From NCBI RefSeq assembly GCF_932526225.1, contig NC_064046.1:15265408-15329407 (forward strand): a stretch of DNA of 64,000 bases, in the 5' to 3' direction. Below, piece by piece: positions 25,060 to 37,400 of this stretch; the first letter of the stretch is position 1, and every line of letters begins with the position of its first letter. Under the pieces are notes generated by a model. That model saw only the letters and a list, made by a program, of their open reading frames with translations, searched no databases and had not been told where the DNA came from. A program made the translations under genes and the position numbers. Source of the stretch: Nematostella vectensis. Taxonomy: Eukaryota > Cnidaria > Anthozoa > Actiniaria > Edwardsiidae.

Positions 25060-27650
25060 TTCGGGAAAAGCTTCAGTGTTACATTCGGGAATTTGTTTTA
25101 CGAGTGTAACCTCCAAAAGGTTACAATCGATAATTTTTTTTTACGAATGTAAATTCCAAAAAGTAACATTAGGAAAAATAAAACAGTATACTCGGAAAAA
25201 AAGGTATATCAATCTATCGAGCGCTATGCTCTATGTTAGAATCTACTTAATCAAGTTATCCAAGGAATCTAGTTAGTTCTTGTGTGCATAAAATATGTAC
25301 AGGATCCTGAACAAAGCATGAGCACATCAAAGATGCTGAGAGTACATAAAAATGTCCATATACCTTCTTTTTATGTCATGACACACCAAGAACAGTATAA
25401 TTAAGTATCGATATTTAAAAAAAAAATAAAGAAAAAAAAAATAGGCCATCAGCGGGAATCGAACCCGGGTCGCTGCGTTAGTAGTCAAGTGCCCGCAACG
25501 AAAGACTAACGTGGCATTGCTGAAGGGAATTGTAATGAAAATTACTTTTAATACTATTGGTATCGTAAACTATCCCAAGCAAAGTCACCATCGGACTGGA
25601 GGTTACATTCGGGAAAAGCTTCAGGGTTACATTCGGGAATTTGTTTTACGAGTGTAACCTCCAAAAGGTTACAATCGATAATTTTTTTTCGGAATGTAAA
25701 TTCCAAAAAGTAACATTAGTAAAAATAAAACAGTATACTCGGAAAAAAAGGTATATCAATCTATCGAGCGCTATGCTCTTTGTTAGAATCTACTTAATGA
25801 AGTTATCCAAGGAATCTAGTTAGTTCTTGTGTGCATAAAATATGTACAGGATCCTGAACAAAGCATGAGCACATCAAAGATGAGCACATCAAAAATGTCC
25901 CTATACCTTCTTTTTATGTCATGACACACCAAGAACAGTATAATTAAGTATCGATATTTAAAAAAAAAATAAAGAAAAAAAAAATAGGCTATCAGCGTGA
26001 ATCGAACCCGGGTCGCTGCGTTAGTAGTCAAGTGCCCGCAACAAAAGACTAACGTGGCATTGCTGAAGGGAATTGTAATGAAAATTACTTTTAATACTAT
26101 TGGTATCGTAAACTATCCCAAGCAAAGTCACCATCGGACTAGAGGTTACAATCGGGAAAAGCTTCAGTGTTACATTCGGGAATTTGTTTTACGAGTGTAA
26201 CCTCCAAAAGGTTACAATCGATAATTTTTTTTTACGAATGTAAATTCCAAAAAGTAACATTAGGAAAAATAAAACAGTATACTCGGAAAAAAAGGTATAT
26301 CAATCTATCGAGCGCTATGCTCTTTGTTAGAATCTACTTAATAAAGTTATCCAAGGAATCTAGTTAGTTCTTGTGTGCATAAAATATGTACAGGATCCTG
26401 AACAAAGCATGAGCACATCAAAGATGCTGAGAGTACATAAAAATGTCCATATACCTTCTTTTTATGTCATGACACACCAAGAACAGTATAATTAAGTATC
26501 GATATTTAAAAAAAAAATAAAGAAAAAAAAAATAGGCTATCAGCGGGAATCGAACCCGGGTCGCTGCGTTAGTAGTCAAGTGCCCGCAACTAAAGACTAA
26601 CGTGGCATTGCTGAAGGGAATTGTAATGAAAATTACTTTTAATACTATTGGTATCGTAAACTATCCCAAGCAAAGTCACCATCGGACTGGAGGTTACATT
26701 CGGGAAAAGCTTCAGGGTTACATTCGGGAATTTGTTTTACGAGTGTAACCTCCAAAAGGTTACAATCGATAATTTTTTTTCGGAATGTAAATTCCAAAAA
26801 GTAACATTAGTAAAAATAAAACAGTATACTCGGAAAAAAAGGTATATCAATCTATCGAGCGCTATGCTCTTTGTTAGAATCTACTTAATGAAGTTATCCA
26901 AGGAATCTAGTTAGTTCTTGTGTGCATAAAATATGTACAGGATCCTGAACAAAGCATGAGCACATCAAAGATGAGCACATCAAAAATGTCCCTATACCTT
27001 CTTTTTATGTCATGACACACCAAGAACAGTATAATTAAGTATCGATATTTAAAAAAAAAATAAAGAAAAAAAAAATAGGCTATCAGCGTGAATCGAACCC
27101 GGGTCGCTGCGTTAGTAGTCAAGTGCCCGCAACAAAAGACTAACGTGGCATTGCTGAAGGGAATTGTAATGAAAATTACTTTTAATACTATTGGTATCGT
27201 AAACTATCCCAAGCAAAGTCACCATCGGACTGGAGGTTACATTCGGGAAAAGCTTCAGTGTTACATTCGGGAATTTGTTTTACGAGTGTAACCTCCAAAA
27301 GGTTACAATCGATAATTTTTTTTTACGAATGTAAATTCCAAAAAGTAACATTAGGAAAAATAAAACAGTATACTCGGAAAAAAAGGTATATCAATCTATC
27401 GAGCGCTATGCTCTTTGTTAGAATCTACTTAATGAAGTTATCCAAGGAATCTAGTTAGTTCTTGTGTGCATAAAATATGTACAGGATCCTGAACAAAGCA
27501 TGAGCACATCAAAGATGAGCACATCAAAAATGTCCCTATACCTTCTTTTTATGTCATGACACACCAAGAACAGTATAATTAAGTATCGATATTTAAAAAA
27601 AAAATAAAGAAAAAAAAATAGGCTATCAGCGTGAATCGAACCCGGGTCGC
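25060..27650. repeat. 1,091 bp dimeric higher-order repeat, about 2.4 copies
   Basis: Landmarks 25302, 26393 and 27484 are 1,091 bp apart, with 25849 and 26940 between them. The paired monomers share a TTTTTTTTACGAATG spacer variant in one half and a TTTCGGAATG variant in the other. In three monomers a local substitution repeats GATGAGCACATC (about 25,867, 26,959 and 27,503). Confidence 0.85.
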
Positions 27651-27998
27651 TGCGTTAGTAGTCAAGTGCCCGCAACAAAAGACTAACGTGGCATTGCTGA
27701 AGGGAATTGTAATGTAAATTACTTTTAATACTATTGGTATCGTAAACTATCCCAAGCAAAGTCACCATCGAACTGGAGGTTACATTCGGGAAAAGCTTTA
27801 GGGTTACATTCGGGAATTTGTACAATCGATAATTTTTTTCCGAATGTAAATTCCAAAAAGTAACATTAGGAAAAATAAAACAGTATACTCGGAAAAAAAG
27901 GTATATCAATCTATCGAGCGCTATGCTCTATGTTAGAATCTACTTAATCAAGTTATCCAAGGAATCTAGTTAGTTCTTGTGTGCATAAAATATGTACA
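27484..27998. repeat. Monomer with a 32 bp deletion, 515 bp
   Basis: GGGAATTTG is joined to TACAATCGATA at about 27,820, removing the right arm of the inverted-repeat module. The same deletion is in 31353-31867, so the two share an origin. Confidence 0.87.
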
Positions 27999-28461
27999 GG
28001 ATCCTAAATAAAGCATGAGCACATCGATATTTAAAAAAAAATAAAGAAAAAAAATAGGCTATCAGCGGGAATCGAACCCGGGTCGCTGCGTTAGTAGTCA
28101 AGTGCCCCAACGAAAGACTAACGTGGCATTGCTGAAGGGAATTGTAATGCAAATTACTTTTAATACTATTGGTATCGTAAACTATCCCAAGCAAAGTCAC
28201 CATCGGACTGGAGGTTACATTCGGGAAAAGCTTCAGGGTTACATTCGGGAATTTGTTTTACGAGAGTAACCTCCAAAAGGTTACAATCGATATTTTTTTT
28301 TCCGAATGTAAATTCCAAAAAGTAACATTAGGAAAAATAAAACAGTATACTCGGTATATCAAGGTATATCAATCTATCGAGCGCTATGCTCTATGTTAGA
28401 ATCTACTTAATCAAGTTATCCAAGGAATCTAGTTAGTTCTTGTGTGCATAAAATATGTACA
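27999..28461. repeat. Monomer with an 84 bp deletion, 463 bp
   Basis: GAGCACATC is joined directly to GATATTTAAA at about 28,025. ATC is present at both parental ends. The tRNA-like segment is intact in this monomer. Confidence 0.87.
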
Positions 28462-28812
28462 TGATCCTGAACAAAGCATGAGCACATCAAAGATGCTGAG
28501 AGTACATAAAAATGTCCCTATACCTTCTTTTTATGTCATGACACACCAAGAACAGTATAATTAAGTATCGATATTAAAAAAAAAAATAAAGAAAAAAAAG
28601 TAAGCTATCAGCGGGAATCGAACCTCCAAAAGGTTACAATCGATATTTTTTTTCCGAATGTAAATTCCAAAAATTAACATTAGGAAAAATAAAACAGTAT
28701 ACTCGGAAAAAAAGGTATATCAATCTATCGAGCGTTATGCTCTATGTTAGAATCTACTTAATCAAGTTATCCATGGAATCTAGTTAGTTCTTGTGTGCAT
28801 AAAACATGTACA
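28462..28812. repeat. Short monomer, 351 bp
   Basis: Same junction near 28621 with the GTAAGC marker and the CAAATCATGAGTACATC variant just downstream. Confidence 0.9.
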
Positions 28813-29908
28813 GGATCCTGAACAAATCATGAGTACATCAAAGATGCTGAGAGTACATAAAAATGTTCCTATACCTTCTTTTTATGTCATGACACAACAA
28901 GAACAGTATAATTAAGTGTCGATATTTAAAAAATAAAAAATAAAGAAAAAAAAATAGGCTATCAGCGGGAATCGAACCCAGGTCGCTGCGTTAGTAGTCA
29001 AGTGCCCGCAACGAAAGACTAACGTGGCATTGCTGAAGAGAATTGCAATAAAAATTACTTTTAATACTATTGGTATCGTAAACTATCCCAAGCAAAGTCA
29101 CCATCGGGCTGGAGGTTACATTCGGGAAAAGCTTCAGGGTTACATTCGGGAATTTGTTTTACGAGTGTAACCTCCAAAAGGTTACAATCGATAGTTTTTT
29201 TTTCGAATGTAAATTCCAAAAAGTAACATTAGGAAAAATAAAACAGTATACTCGGAAAAAAAGGTATATCAATCTATCGAGCGCTGTGCTCTATGTTGGA
29301 ATCTACTTAATCAAGTTATCCAAGGAATCTAGTTAGTTCTTGTGTGCATAAAATATGTACATGATCCTGAACAAAGCATGAGCACATCAAAGATGCTGAG
29401 AGTACATAAAAATGTCCCTATACCTTCTTTTTATGTCATGACACACCAAGAACAGTATAATTAAGTATCGATATTTAAAAAAAAAATAAAGAAAAAAAAA
29501 ATAGGCTATCAGCGGGAATCGAACCCAGGTCGCTGCGTTAGTAGTCAAGTGCCCGCAACGAAAGACTAACGTGGCATTGCTGCAGGGAATTGTAATGAAA
29601 ATTACTTTTAATACTATTGGTATCGTAAACTATCCCAAAAAAAAGTCACCATCGGACTGGAGGTTACATTAGGGAAAAGCTTTAGGGTTACATTCGGGAA
29701 TTTGTTTTACGAGTGTAACCTCCAAAAGGTTACAATCGATAATTTTTTCCTGAATGTAAATTCCAAAAAGTAACATTAGGAAAAATAAAACAGTATACTC
29801 GGAAAAAAAGGTATATCAATCTATCGAGCGCTATGCTCTATCTTAGAATCTACATAATCAAGTTATCCAAGGAATCTAGTTAGTTCTTGTGTGCATAAAA
29901 TATGTACA

Positions 29909-30259
29909 GGATCCTGAACAAAGCATGAGCACATCAAAGATGCTGAGAGTACATAAAAATGTCCCTATACCTTCTTTTTATGTCATGACACACCAAGAAC
30001 AGTATAATTAAGTATCGATATTTAAAAAAAAATTAAAGAAAAAAAAGTAAGCTATCAGCGGTAATCGAACCTCCAAAAGGTTACAATCGATATTTTTTTT
30101 CCGAATGTAAATTCCAAAAAGTAACATTAGGAAAAATAAAACAGTATACTCGGAAAAAAAGTTATATCCATCTATCGAGCGTTATGCTCTATGTTAGAAT
30201 CTACTTAATCAAGTTATCCAAGGAATCTAGTTAGTTCTTGTGTGCATAAAATATGTACA
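29909..30259. repeat. Short monomer, 351 bp
   Basis: Same junction near 30068, here with GGTAATCGAACC, which changes the retained B box to GGTTCGATTAC. Confidence 0.9.
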
Positions 30260-31352
30260 GGATCCTGAACAAAGCATGAGCACATCAAAGATGCTGAGAG
30301 TACATAAAAATGTTCCTATACCTTCTTTTAATGTCATGACACACCAAGAACAGTATAATTAAGTATCGATATTTAAAAAAAAAATAAAGAATAAAAAAAA
30401 AGGCTATCAGCAGGAATCGAACCCGGGTCGCTGCGTTAGTAGTCAAGTGACCGCAACGAAAGACTAACGTGGCATTGCTGAAGGGAATTGTAATGAAAAT
30501 TACTTTTAATACTATTGGTATCGTAAACTATCCCAAGCAAAGTCACCATCGGACTGCAGGTTACATTCGGGAAAAGCTTCAGGGTTACATTCGGGAATTT
30601 GTTTTACGAGTGTAACCTCCAAAAGGTTACAATCGATAATTTTTTTACGAATGTAAATTCCAAAAAGTAACATTAGGAAAAGTAAAACAGTATACTCGGA
30701 AAAAAAGGTATATCAATCTATTATCGTTATGCTCTATGTTAGAATCTACTGAATCAAGTTATCCAAGGAATCTAGTTAGTTCTTGTGTGCATAAAATATG
30801 TACAGGATCTTGAACAAAGCATGAGCACATCAAAGATGCTGAGAGTACATAAAAATGTTCCTATACCTTCTTTTAATGTCATGACACACCGAGAACAGTA
30901 TAATTAAGTATCGATATTTAAAAAATAAAAAATAAAGAAAAAAAAAGGCTATCAGCTGGAATCGAACCCGGGTCGCTGCGTTAGTAGTCAAGTGCCCGCA
31001 ACGAAAGGCTAACGTGGCATTGCTGAAGGGAATTGTAATGAAAATTACTTTTAATACTATTGGTATTGTAAACTATCCCAAGCAAAGTCACCATCGGACT
31101 GGAGGTTACATTCGGGAAAAGCTTCAGTGTTACATTCGGGAATTTGTTTTACGAGTGTAACCTCCAAAAGGTTACAATCGATAATTTTTTTTTACGAATG
31201 TAAATTCCAAAAAGTAACATTAGGAAAAATAAAACAGTATACTCGGGAAAAAAGGTATATCAATCTATCGAGCGCTATGCTCTATGTTAGAATCTACTTA
31301 ATCAAGTTATCCAAGGAATCTAGTTAGTTCTTGTGTGCATAAAATATGTACA

Positions 31353-31867
31353 GGATCCTGAACAAAGCATGAGCACATCAAAGATGAGCACATCAAAAAT
31401 GTCCCTATACCTTCTTTTTATGTCATGACACACCAAGAACAGTATAATTAAGTATCGATATTTAAAATAAAAATAAAGACAAAAAAATAGGCTATCAGCG
31501 TGAATCGAACTTGGCTCGCTGCGTTAGTAGTCAAGTGCCCGCAACAAAAGACTAACGTGGCATTGCTGAAGGGAATTGTAATGAAAATTACTTTTAATAC
31601 TATTCGTATCGTAAACTATCCCAAGCAAAGTCACAATCGAACTGGAGGTTACATTCGGGAAAAGCTTTAGGGTTACATTAGGGAATTTGTACAATCGATA
31701 ATTTTTTTCCGAATGTAAATTCCAAAAAGTAACATTAGGAAAAATAAAACAGTATACTCGGAAAAAAAGGTATATCAATCTATCGAGCGCTATGCTCTAT
31801 GTTAGAATCTACTTAATCAAGTTATCCAAGGAATCTAGTTAGTTCTTGTGTGCATAAAATATGTACA
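31353..31867. repeat. Monomer with a 32 bp deletion, 515 bp
   Basis: Same 32 bp deletion as at 27484, with junction near 31,690. The downstream landmark is mutated to GGATAC. Confidence 0.87.
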
Positions 31868-32138
31868 GGATACTGAATAAAGCATGAGCACATCGATATT
31901 TAAAAAAAAATAAAGAAAAAAAAGTAAGCTATCAGCGGGAATCGAACCTCCAAAAGGTTACAATCGATATTTTTTTTTCCGAATGTAAATTCCAAAAAGT
32001 AACATTAGGAAAAATAAAACAGTATACTCGGTATATCAAGGTATATCAATCTATCGAGCGCTATGCTCTATGTTAGAATCTACTTAATCAAGTTATCCAA
32101 GGAATCTAGTTAGTTCTTGTGTGCATAAAATATGTACA
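31868..32138. repeat. Doubly deleted monomer, 271 bp
   Basis: It combines the 194 bp AACC deletion (near 31947) with an 84 bp deletion that joins GAGCACATC to GATATTTAAA. It is the shortest monomer in the window. Confidence 0.88.
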
Positions 32139-32490
32139 GGATCCTGAACAAAGCATGAGCACATCAAAGATGCTGAGAGTACATAAAAATGTCCCTATAC
32201 CTTCTTTTTATGTCATGACACACCAAGAACAGTATAATTAAGTATCGATATTTAAAAAAAAAATAAAGAAAAAAAAGTAAGCTATCAGCGGGAATCGAAC
32301 CTCCAAAAGGTTACAATCGATATTTTTTTTTCCGAATGTAAATTCCAAAAAGTAACATTAGGAAAAATAAAACAGTATACTCGGAAAAAAAGTTATATCC
32401 ATCTATCGAGCGTTATGCTCTATGTTAGAATCTACTTAATCAAGTTATCCAAGGAATCTAGTTAGTTCTTGTGTGCATAAAATATGTACA
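32139..32490. repeat. Short monomer, 352 bp
   Basis: Same AACC junction near 32299 with the GTAAGC marker. Confidence 0.9.
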
Positions 32491-33039
32491 GGATCCTGAA
32501 CAAAGCATGAGCACATCAAAGATGCTGAGAGTACATAAAAATGTTCCTATACCTTCTTTTAATGTCATGACACACCAAGAACAGTATAATTAAGTATCGA
32601 TATTTAAAAAATAAAAAATAAAGAAAAAAAAAAGGCTATCAGCGGGAATCGAACTTGGGTCGCTGCGTTAGTAGTCAAGTGCCCGCAACGAAAGACTAAC
32701 GTGGCATTGCTGAAGGGAATTGTAATGCAAATTACTTTTAATACTATTGGTATCGTAAACTATCCCAAGCAAAGTCACCATCGGACTGGAGGTTACATTC
32801 GGGAAAAGCTTCAGGGTTACATTCGGGAATTTGTTTTACGAGAGTAACCTCCAAAAGGTTACAATCGATATTTTTTTTTCCGAATGTAAATTCCAAAAAG
32901 TAACATTAGGAAAAATAAAACAGTATACTCGGTATATCAAGGTATATCAATCTATCGAGGGCTATGCTCTATGTTAGAATCTACTTAATCAAGTTATCCA
33001 AGGAATCTAGTTAGTTCTTGTGTGCATAAAATATGTACA

Positions 33040-33392
33040 TGATCCTGAACAAAGCATGAGCACATCAAAGATGCTGAGAGTACATAACAATGTCCCTATA
33101 CCTTCTTTTTATGTCATGACACACCAAGAACAGTATAATTAAGTATCGATATTAAAAAAAAAAAAATAAAGAAAAAAAAGTAAGCTATCAGCGGGAATCG
33201 AACCTCCAAAAGGTTACAATCGATATTTTTTTTCCGAATGTAAATTCCAAAAATTAACATTAGGAAAAATAAAACAGTATACTCGGAAAAAAAGGTATAT
33301 CAATCTATCGAGCGTTATGCTCTATGTTAGAATCTACTTAATCAAGTTATCCATGGAATCTAGTTAGTTCTTGTGTGCATAAAACATGTACA
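33040..33392. repeat. Short monomer, 353 bp
   Basis: Same AACC junction near 33200. It is the 4.58 kb-offset copy of the one at 28462. Confidence 0.9.
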
Positions 33393-34487
33393 GGATCCTG
33401 AACAAATCATGAGTACATCAAAGATGCTGAGAGTACATAAAAATGTTCCTATACCTTCTTTTTATGTCATGACACAACAAGAACAGTATAATTAAGTGTC
33501 GATATTTAAAAAATAAAAAATAAAGAAAAAAAATAGGCTATCAGCGGGAATCGAACCCAGGTCGCTGCGTTAGTAGTCAAGTGCCCGCAACGAAAGACTA
33601 ACGTGGCATTGCTGAAGAGAATTGCAATCAAAATTACTTTTAATACTATTGGTATCGTAAACTATCCCAAGCAAAGTCACCATCGGGCTGGAGGTTACAT
33701 TCGGGAAAAGCTTCAGGGTTACATTCGGGAATTTGTTTTACGAGTGTAACCTCCAAAAGGTTACAATCGATAGTTTTTTTTCGAATGTAAATTCCAAAAA
33801 GTAACATTAGGAAAAATAAAACAGTATACTCGGAAAAAAAAGTATATCAATCTATCGAGCGCTGTGCTCTATGTTAGAATCTACTTAATCAAGTTATCCA
33901 AGGAATCTAGTTAGTTCTTGTGTGCATAAAATATGTACATGATCCTGAACAAAGCATGAGCACATCAAAGATGCTGAGAGTACATAAAAATGTCCCTATA
34001 CCTTCTTTTTATGTCATTACACACCAAGAACAGTATAATTAAGTATCGATATTTAAAAAAAAAAAAATAAAGAAAAAAAAATAGGCTATCAGCGGGAATC
34101 GAACCCAGGTCGCTGCGTTAGTAGTCAAGTGCCCGCAACGAAAGACTAACGTGGCATTGCTGAAGGGAATTGTAATGAAAATTACTTTCAATACTATTGG
34201 TAACGTAAACTATCCCAAGAAAAGTCACCATCGGACTGGAGGTTACATTAGGGAAAAGCTTTAGGGTTACATTCGGGAATTTGTTTTACGAGTGTAACCT
34301 CCAAAAGGTTACAATCGATAATTTTTTCCTGAATGTAAATTCCAAAAAGTAACATTAGGAAAAATAAAACAGTATACTCGGAAAAAAAGGTATATCAATC
34401 TATCGAGCGCTATGCTCTATCTTAGAATCTACTTAATCAATTTATCCAAGGAATCTAGTTAATTCTTGTGTGCATAAAATATGTACA

Positions 34488-37400
34488 GGATCCTGAACAA
34501 AGCATGAGCACATCAAAGATGCTGAGAGTACATAAAAATGTCCCTATACCTTCTTTTTATGTCATGACACACCAAGAACAGTATAATTAAGTATCGATAT
34601 TTAAAAAAAAAATAAAGAAAAAAAAAATAGGCTATCAGCGGGAATCGAACCCGGGTAGCTGCGTTAGTAGTCAAGTGCCCGCAACAAAAGACTAACGTGG
34701 CATTGCTGAAGGGAATTGTAATGAAAATTACTTTTAATACTATTGGTATCGTAAATTATCCCAAGCAAAGTCACCATCGGACTGGAGGATACATTCGGGA
34801 AAAGCTTCAGGGTTACATTCGGGAATTTGTTTTACGAGTGTAACCTCCAAAAGGTTACAATCGATAATTTTTTCCTGAATGTAAATTCCAAAAAGTAACA
34901 TTAGGAAAAATAAAACAGTATACTCGGAAAAAAAGGTATATCAATCTATCGAGCGCTATGCTCTATCTTAGAATCTACTTAATCAATTTATCCAAGGAAT
35001 CTAGTTAATTCTTGTGTGCATAAAATATGTACAGGATCCTGAACAAAGCATGAGCACATCAAAGATGCTGAGAGTACATAAAAATGTCCCTATACCTTCT
35101 TTTTATGTCATGACACACCAAGAACAGTATAATTAAGTATCGATATTTAAAAAAAAAAATAAAGAAAAAAAAATAGGCTATCAGCGGGAATCGAACCCGG
35201 GTAGCTGCGTTAGTAGTCAAGTGCCCGCAACAAAAGACTAACGTGGCATTGCTGAAGGGAATTGTAATGAAAATTACTTTTAATACTATTGGTATCGTAA
35301 ATTATCCCAAGCAAAGTCACCATCGGACTGGAGGATACATTCGGGAAAAGCTTCAGGGTTACATTCGGGAATTTGTTTTACGAGTGTAACCTCCAAAAGG
35401 TTACAATCGATAATTTTTTATCCGAATGTAAATTCCAAAAAGTAACATTAGGAAAAATAAAACAGTATACTCGGCAAAAAAGGTATATCAATCTATCGAG
35501 CGCTATGCTCTATGTTAGAATCTACTTAATCAAGTTATTCAAGGAATCTAGTTAGTTCTTGTGTGCATAAAATATGTACAGGATCCTGAACAAAGCATGA
35601 GCACATCAAAGATGCTGAGAGTACATAAAATTGTCAGTATACATTCTTTTTATGTCATGACACACCCAGAACAGTATAATTAAGTATCGATATTTAAAAA
35701 AAAAAAATAAAGAAAAAAATAGGCTATCAGCGGGAATCGAACCCGGGTCGCTGCGTTAGTAGTCAAGTGCCCGCAACGAAAGACTAACGTGGCATTGCTG
35801 AAGGGAATTTTAATGAAAATTACTTTTAATACTATTGGTATCGTAAACTATCCCAAGCAAAGTCACCATCGGACTGGAGGTTACATTCGGGAAAAGCTTC
35901 AGGGTTACATTCGGGAATTGTTTTTACGAGTGTAACCTCCAAAAGGTTACAATCGATAATTTTTTTTTCGAATGTAAATTCCAAAAAGTAACATTAGGAA
36001 AAATAAAACAGTATACTCGGAAAAAAAGGTATATCAATCTATCAAGCGCTATGCTCTATGTTAGAATCTACTTAATCAAGTTATCCAAGGAATCTAGTTA
36101 GTTCTTGTGTTCATAAAATATGTACAGGTTCCTGAACAAAGCATGAGCACATCAAAGATGCTAAGAGTACAAAAATATGTCCCTATACCTTCTTTTTATG
36201 TCATGACACACCCAGAACAGTATAATTAAGTATCGATATTTAATAAAAAATAAAGAAAAAAAAAATAGGCTATCAGCGGGAATCGAACCCAGGTCGCTGC
36301 GTTAGTAGTCAAGTGCCCGCAACGAAAGACTAACGTGGCATTGCTGAAGGGAATTGTAATGAAAATTACTTTTAATACTATTGGTATCGTAAACTATCCC
36401 AAGCAAAGTCACCATCGGACTGGAGGTTACGTTCGGGAAAAGCTTCAGGGTTACATTCGGAAATTTGTTTTACGAGTGTAACCTCCAAAAGGTTACAATC
36501 GATAAATTTTTTTCCGAATGTAAATTCCAAAAAGTAACATTAGGAAAAATAAAACAGTATACTCGGAAAAAAAGGTATATCAATCTATCGAGCGCTATGC
36601 TCTATGTTAGAATCTACTTAATCAAGTTATTCAAGGAATCTAGTTAGTTCTTGTGTGCATAAAATATGTACAGGATCCTGAACAAAGCATGAGCACATCA
36701 AAGATGCTGAGAGTACATAAAAATATCCCTATACCTTCTTTTTATGTCATGACACACCAAGAACAGTATAATTAAGTATCGATATTTAAAAAAAAAAATA
36801 AAGAAAAAAAAATAGGCTATCAGCGGGAATCGAACCCAGGTCGCTGCGTTAGTAGTCAAGTGCCCGCAACGAAAGACTAACGTGGCATTGCTGAAGGGAA
36901 TTGCAATGAAAATAACTTTTAATACTATTGGTATCGTAAACTATCCCAAGCAAAGTCACCATCGGGCTGGAGGTTACATTCGGGAAAAGCTTCAGGGTTA
37001 CATTCGGGAATTTGTTTTACGAGTGTAACCTCCAAAAGGTTACAATCGATATTTTTTTTTCGAATGTAAATTCCAAAAAGTAACATTAGGAAAAATAAAA
37101 CAGTATACTCGGAAAAAAAGGTATATCAATCTATCGAGCGCTATGCTCTATTTTAGAATCTACTTAATCAAGTTATTCAAGGAATCTAGTTAGTTCTTGT
37201 GTGCATAAAATATGTACAGGATCCTGAACAAAGCATGAGCACATCAAAGATGCTGAGAGTACATAAAAATGTCCCTATACCTTCTTTTTATGTCATGACA
37301 CACCAAGAACAGTATTATTAAGTATCGATATTTAAAAAAAAAAATAAAGAAAAAAAAATAGGCTATCAGCGGGAATCGAACCCAGGTCGCTGCGTTAGTA

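Larger units (their letters stand above)
28462..33039. repeat. 4.58 kb higher-order block
   Basis: Landmarks 28813, 29362 and 29909 recur at 33393, 33940 and 34488 (offset 4,578-4,580). Inside the block, 30260, 30805 and 31353 match 24211, 24754 and 25302 at an offset of about 6,050, and the 515 bp interval at 31353-31867 matches 27484-27998. The block is a mosaic of earlier pieces, including the most deleted monomers of the window. Confidence 0.72.
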
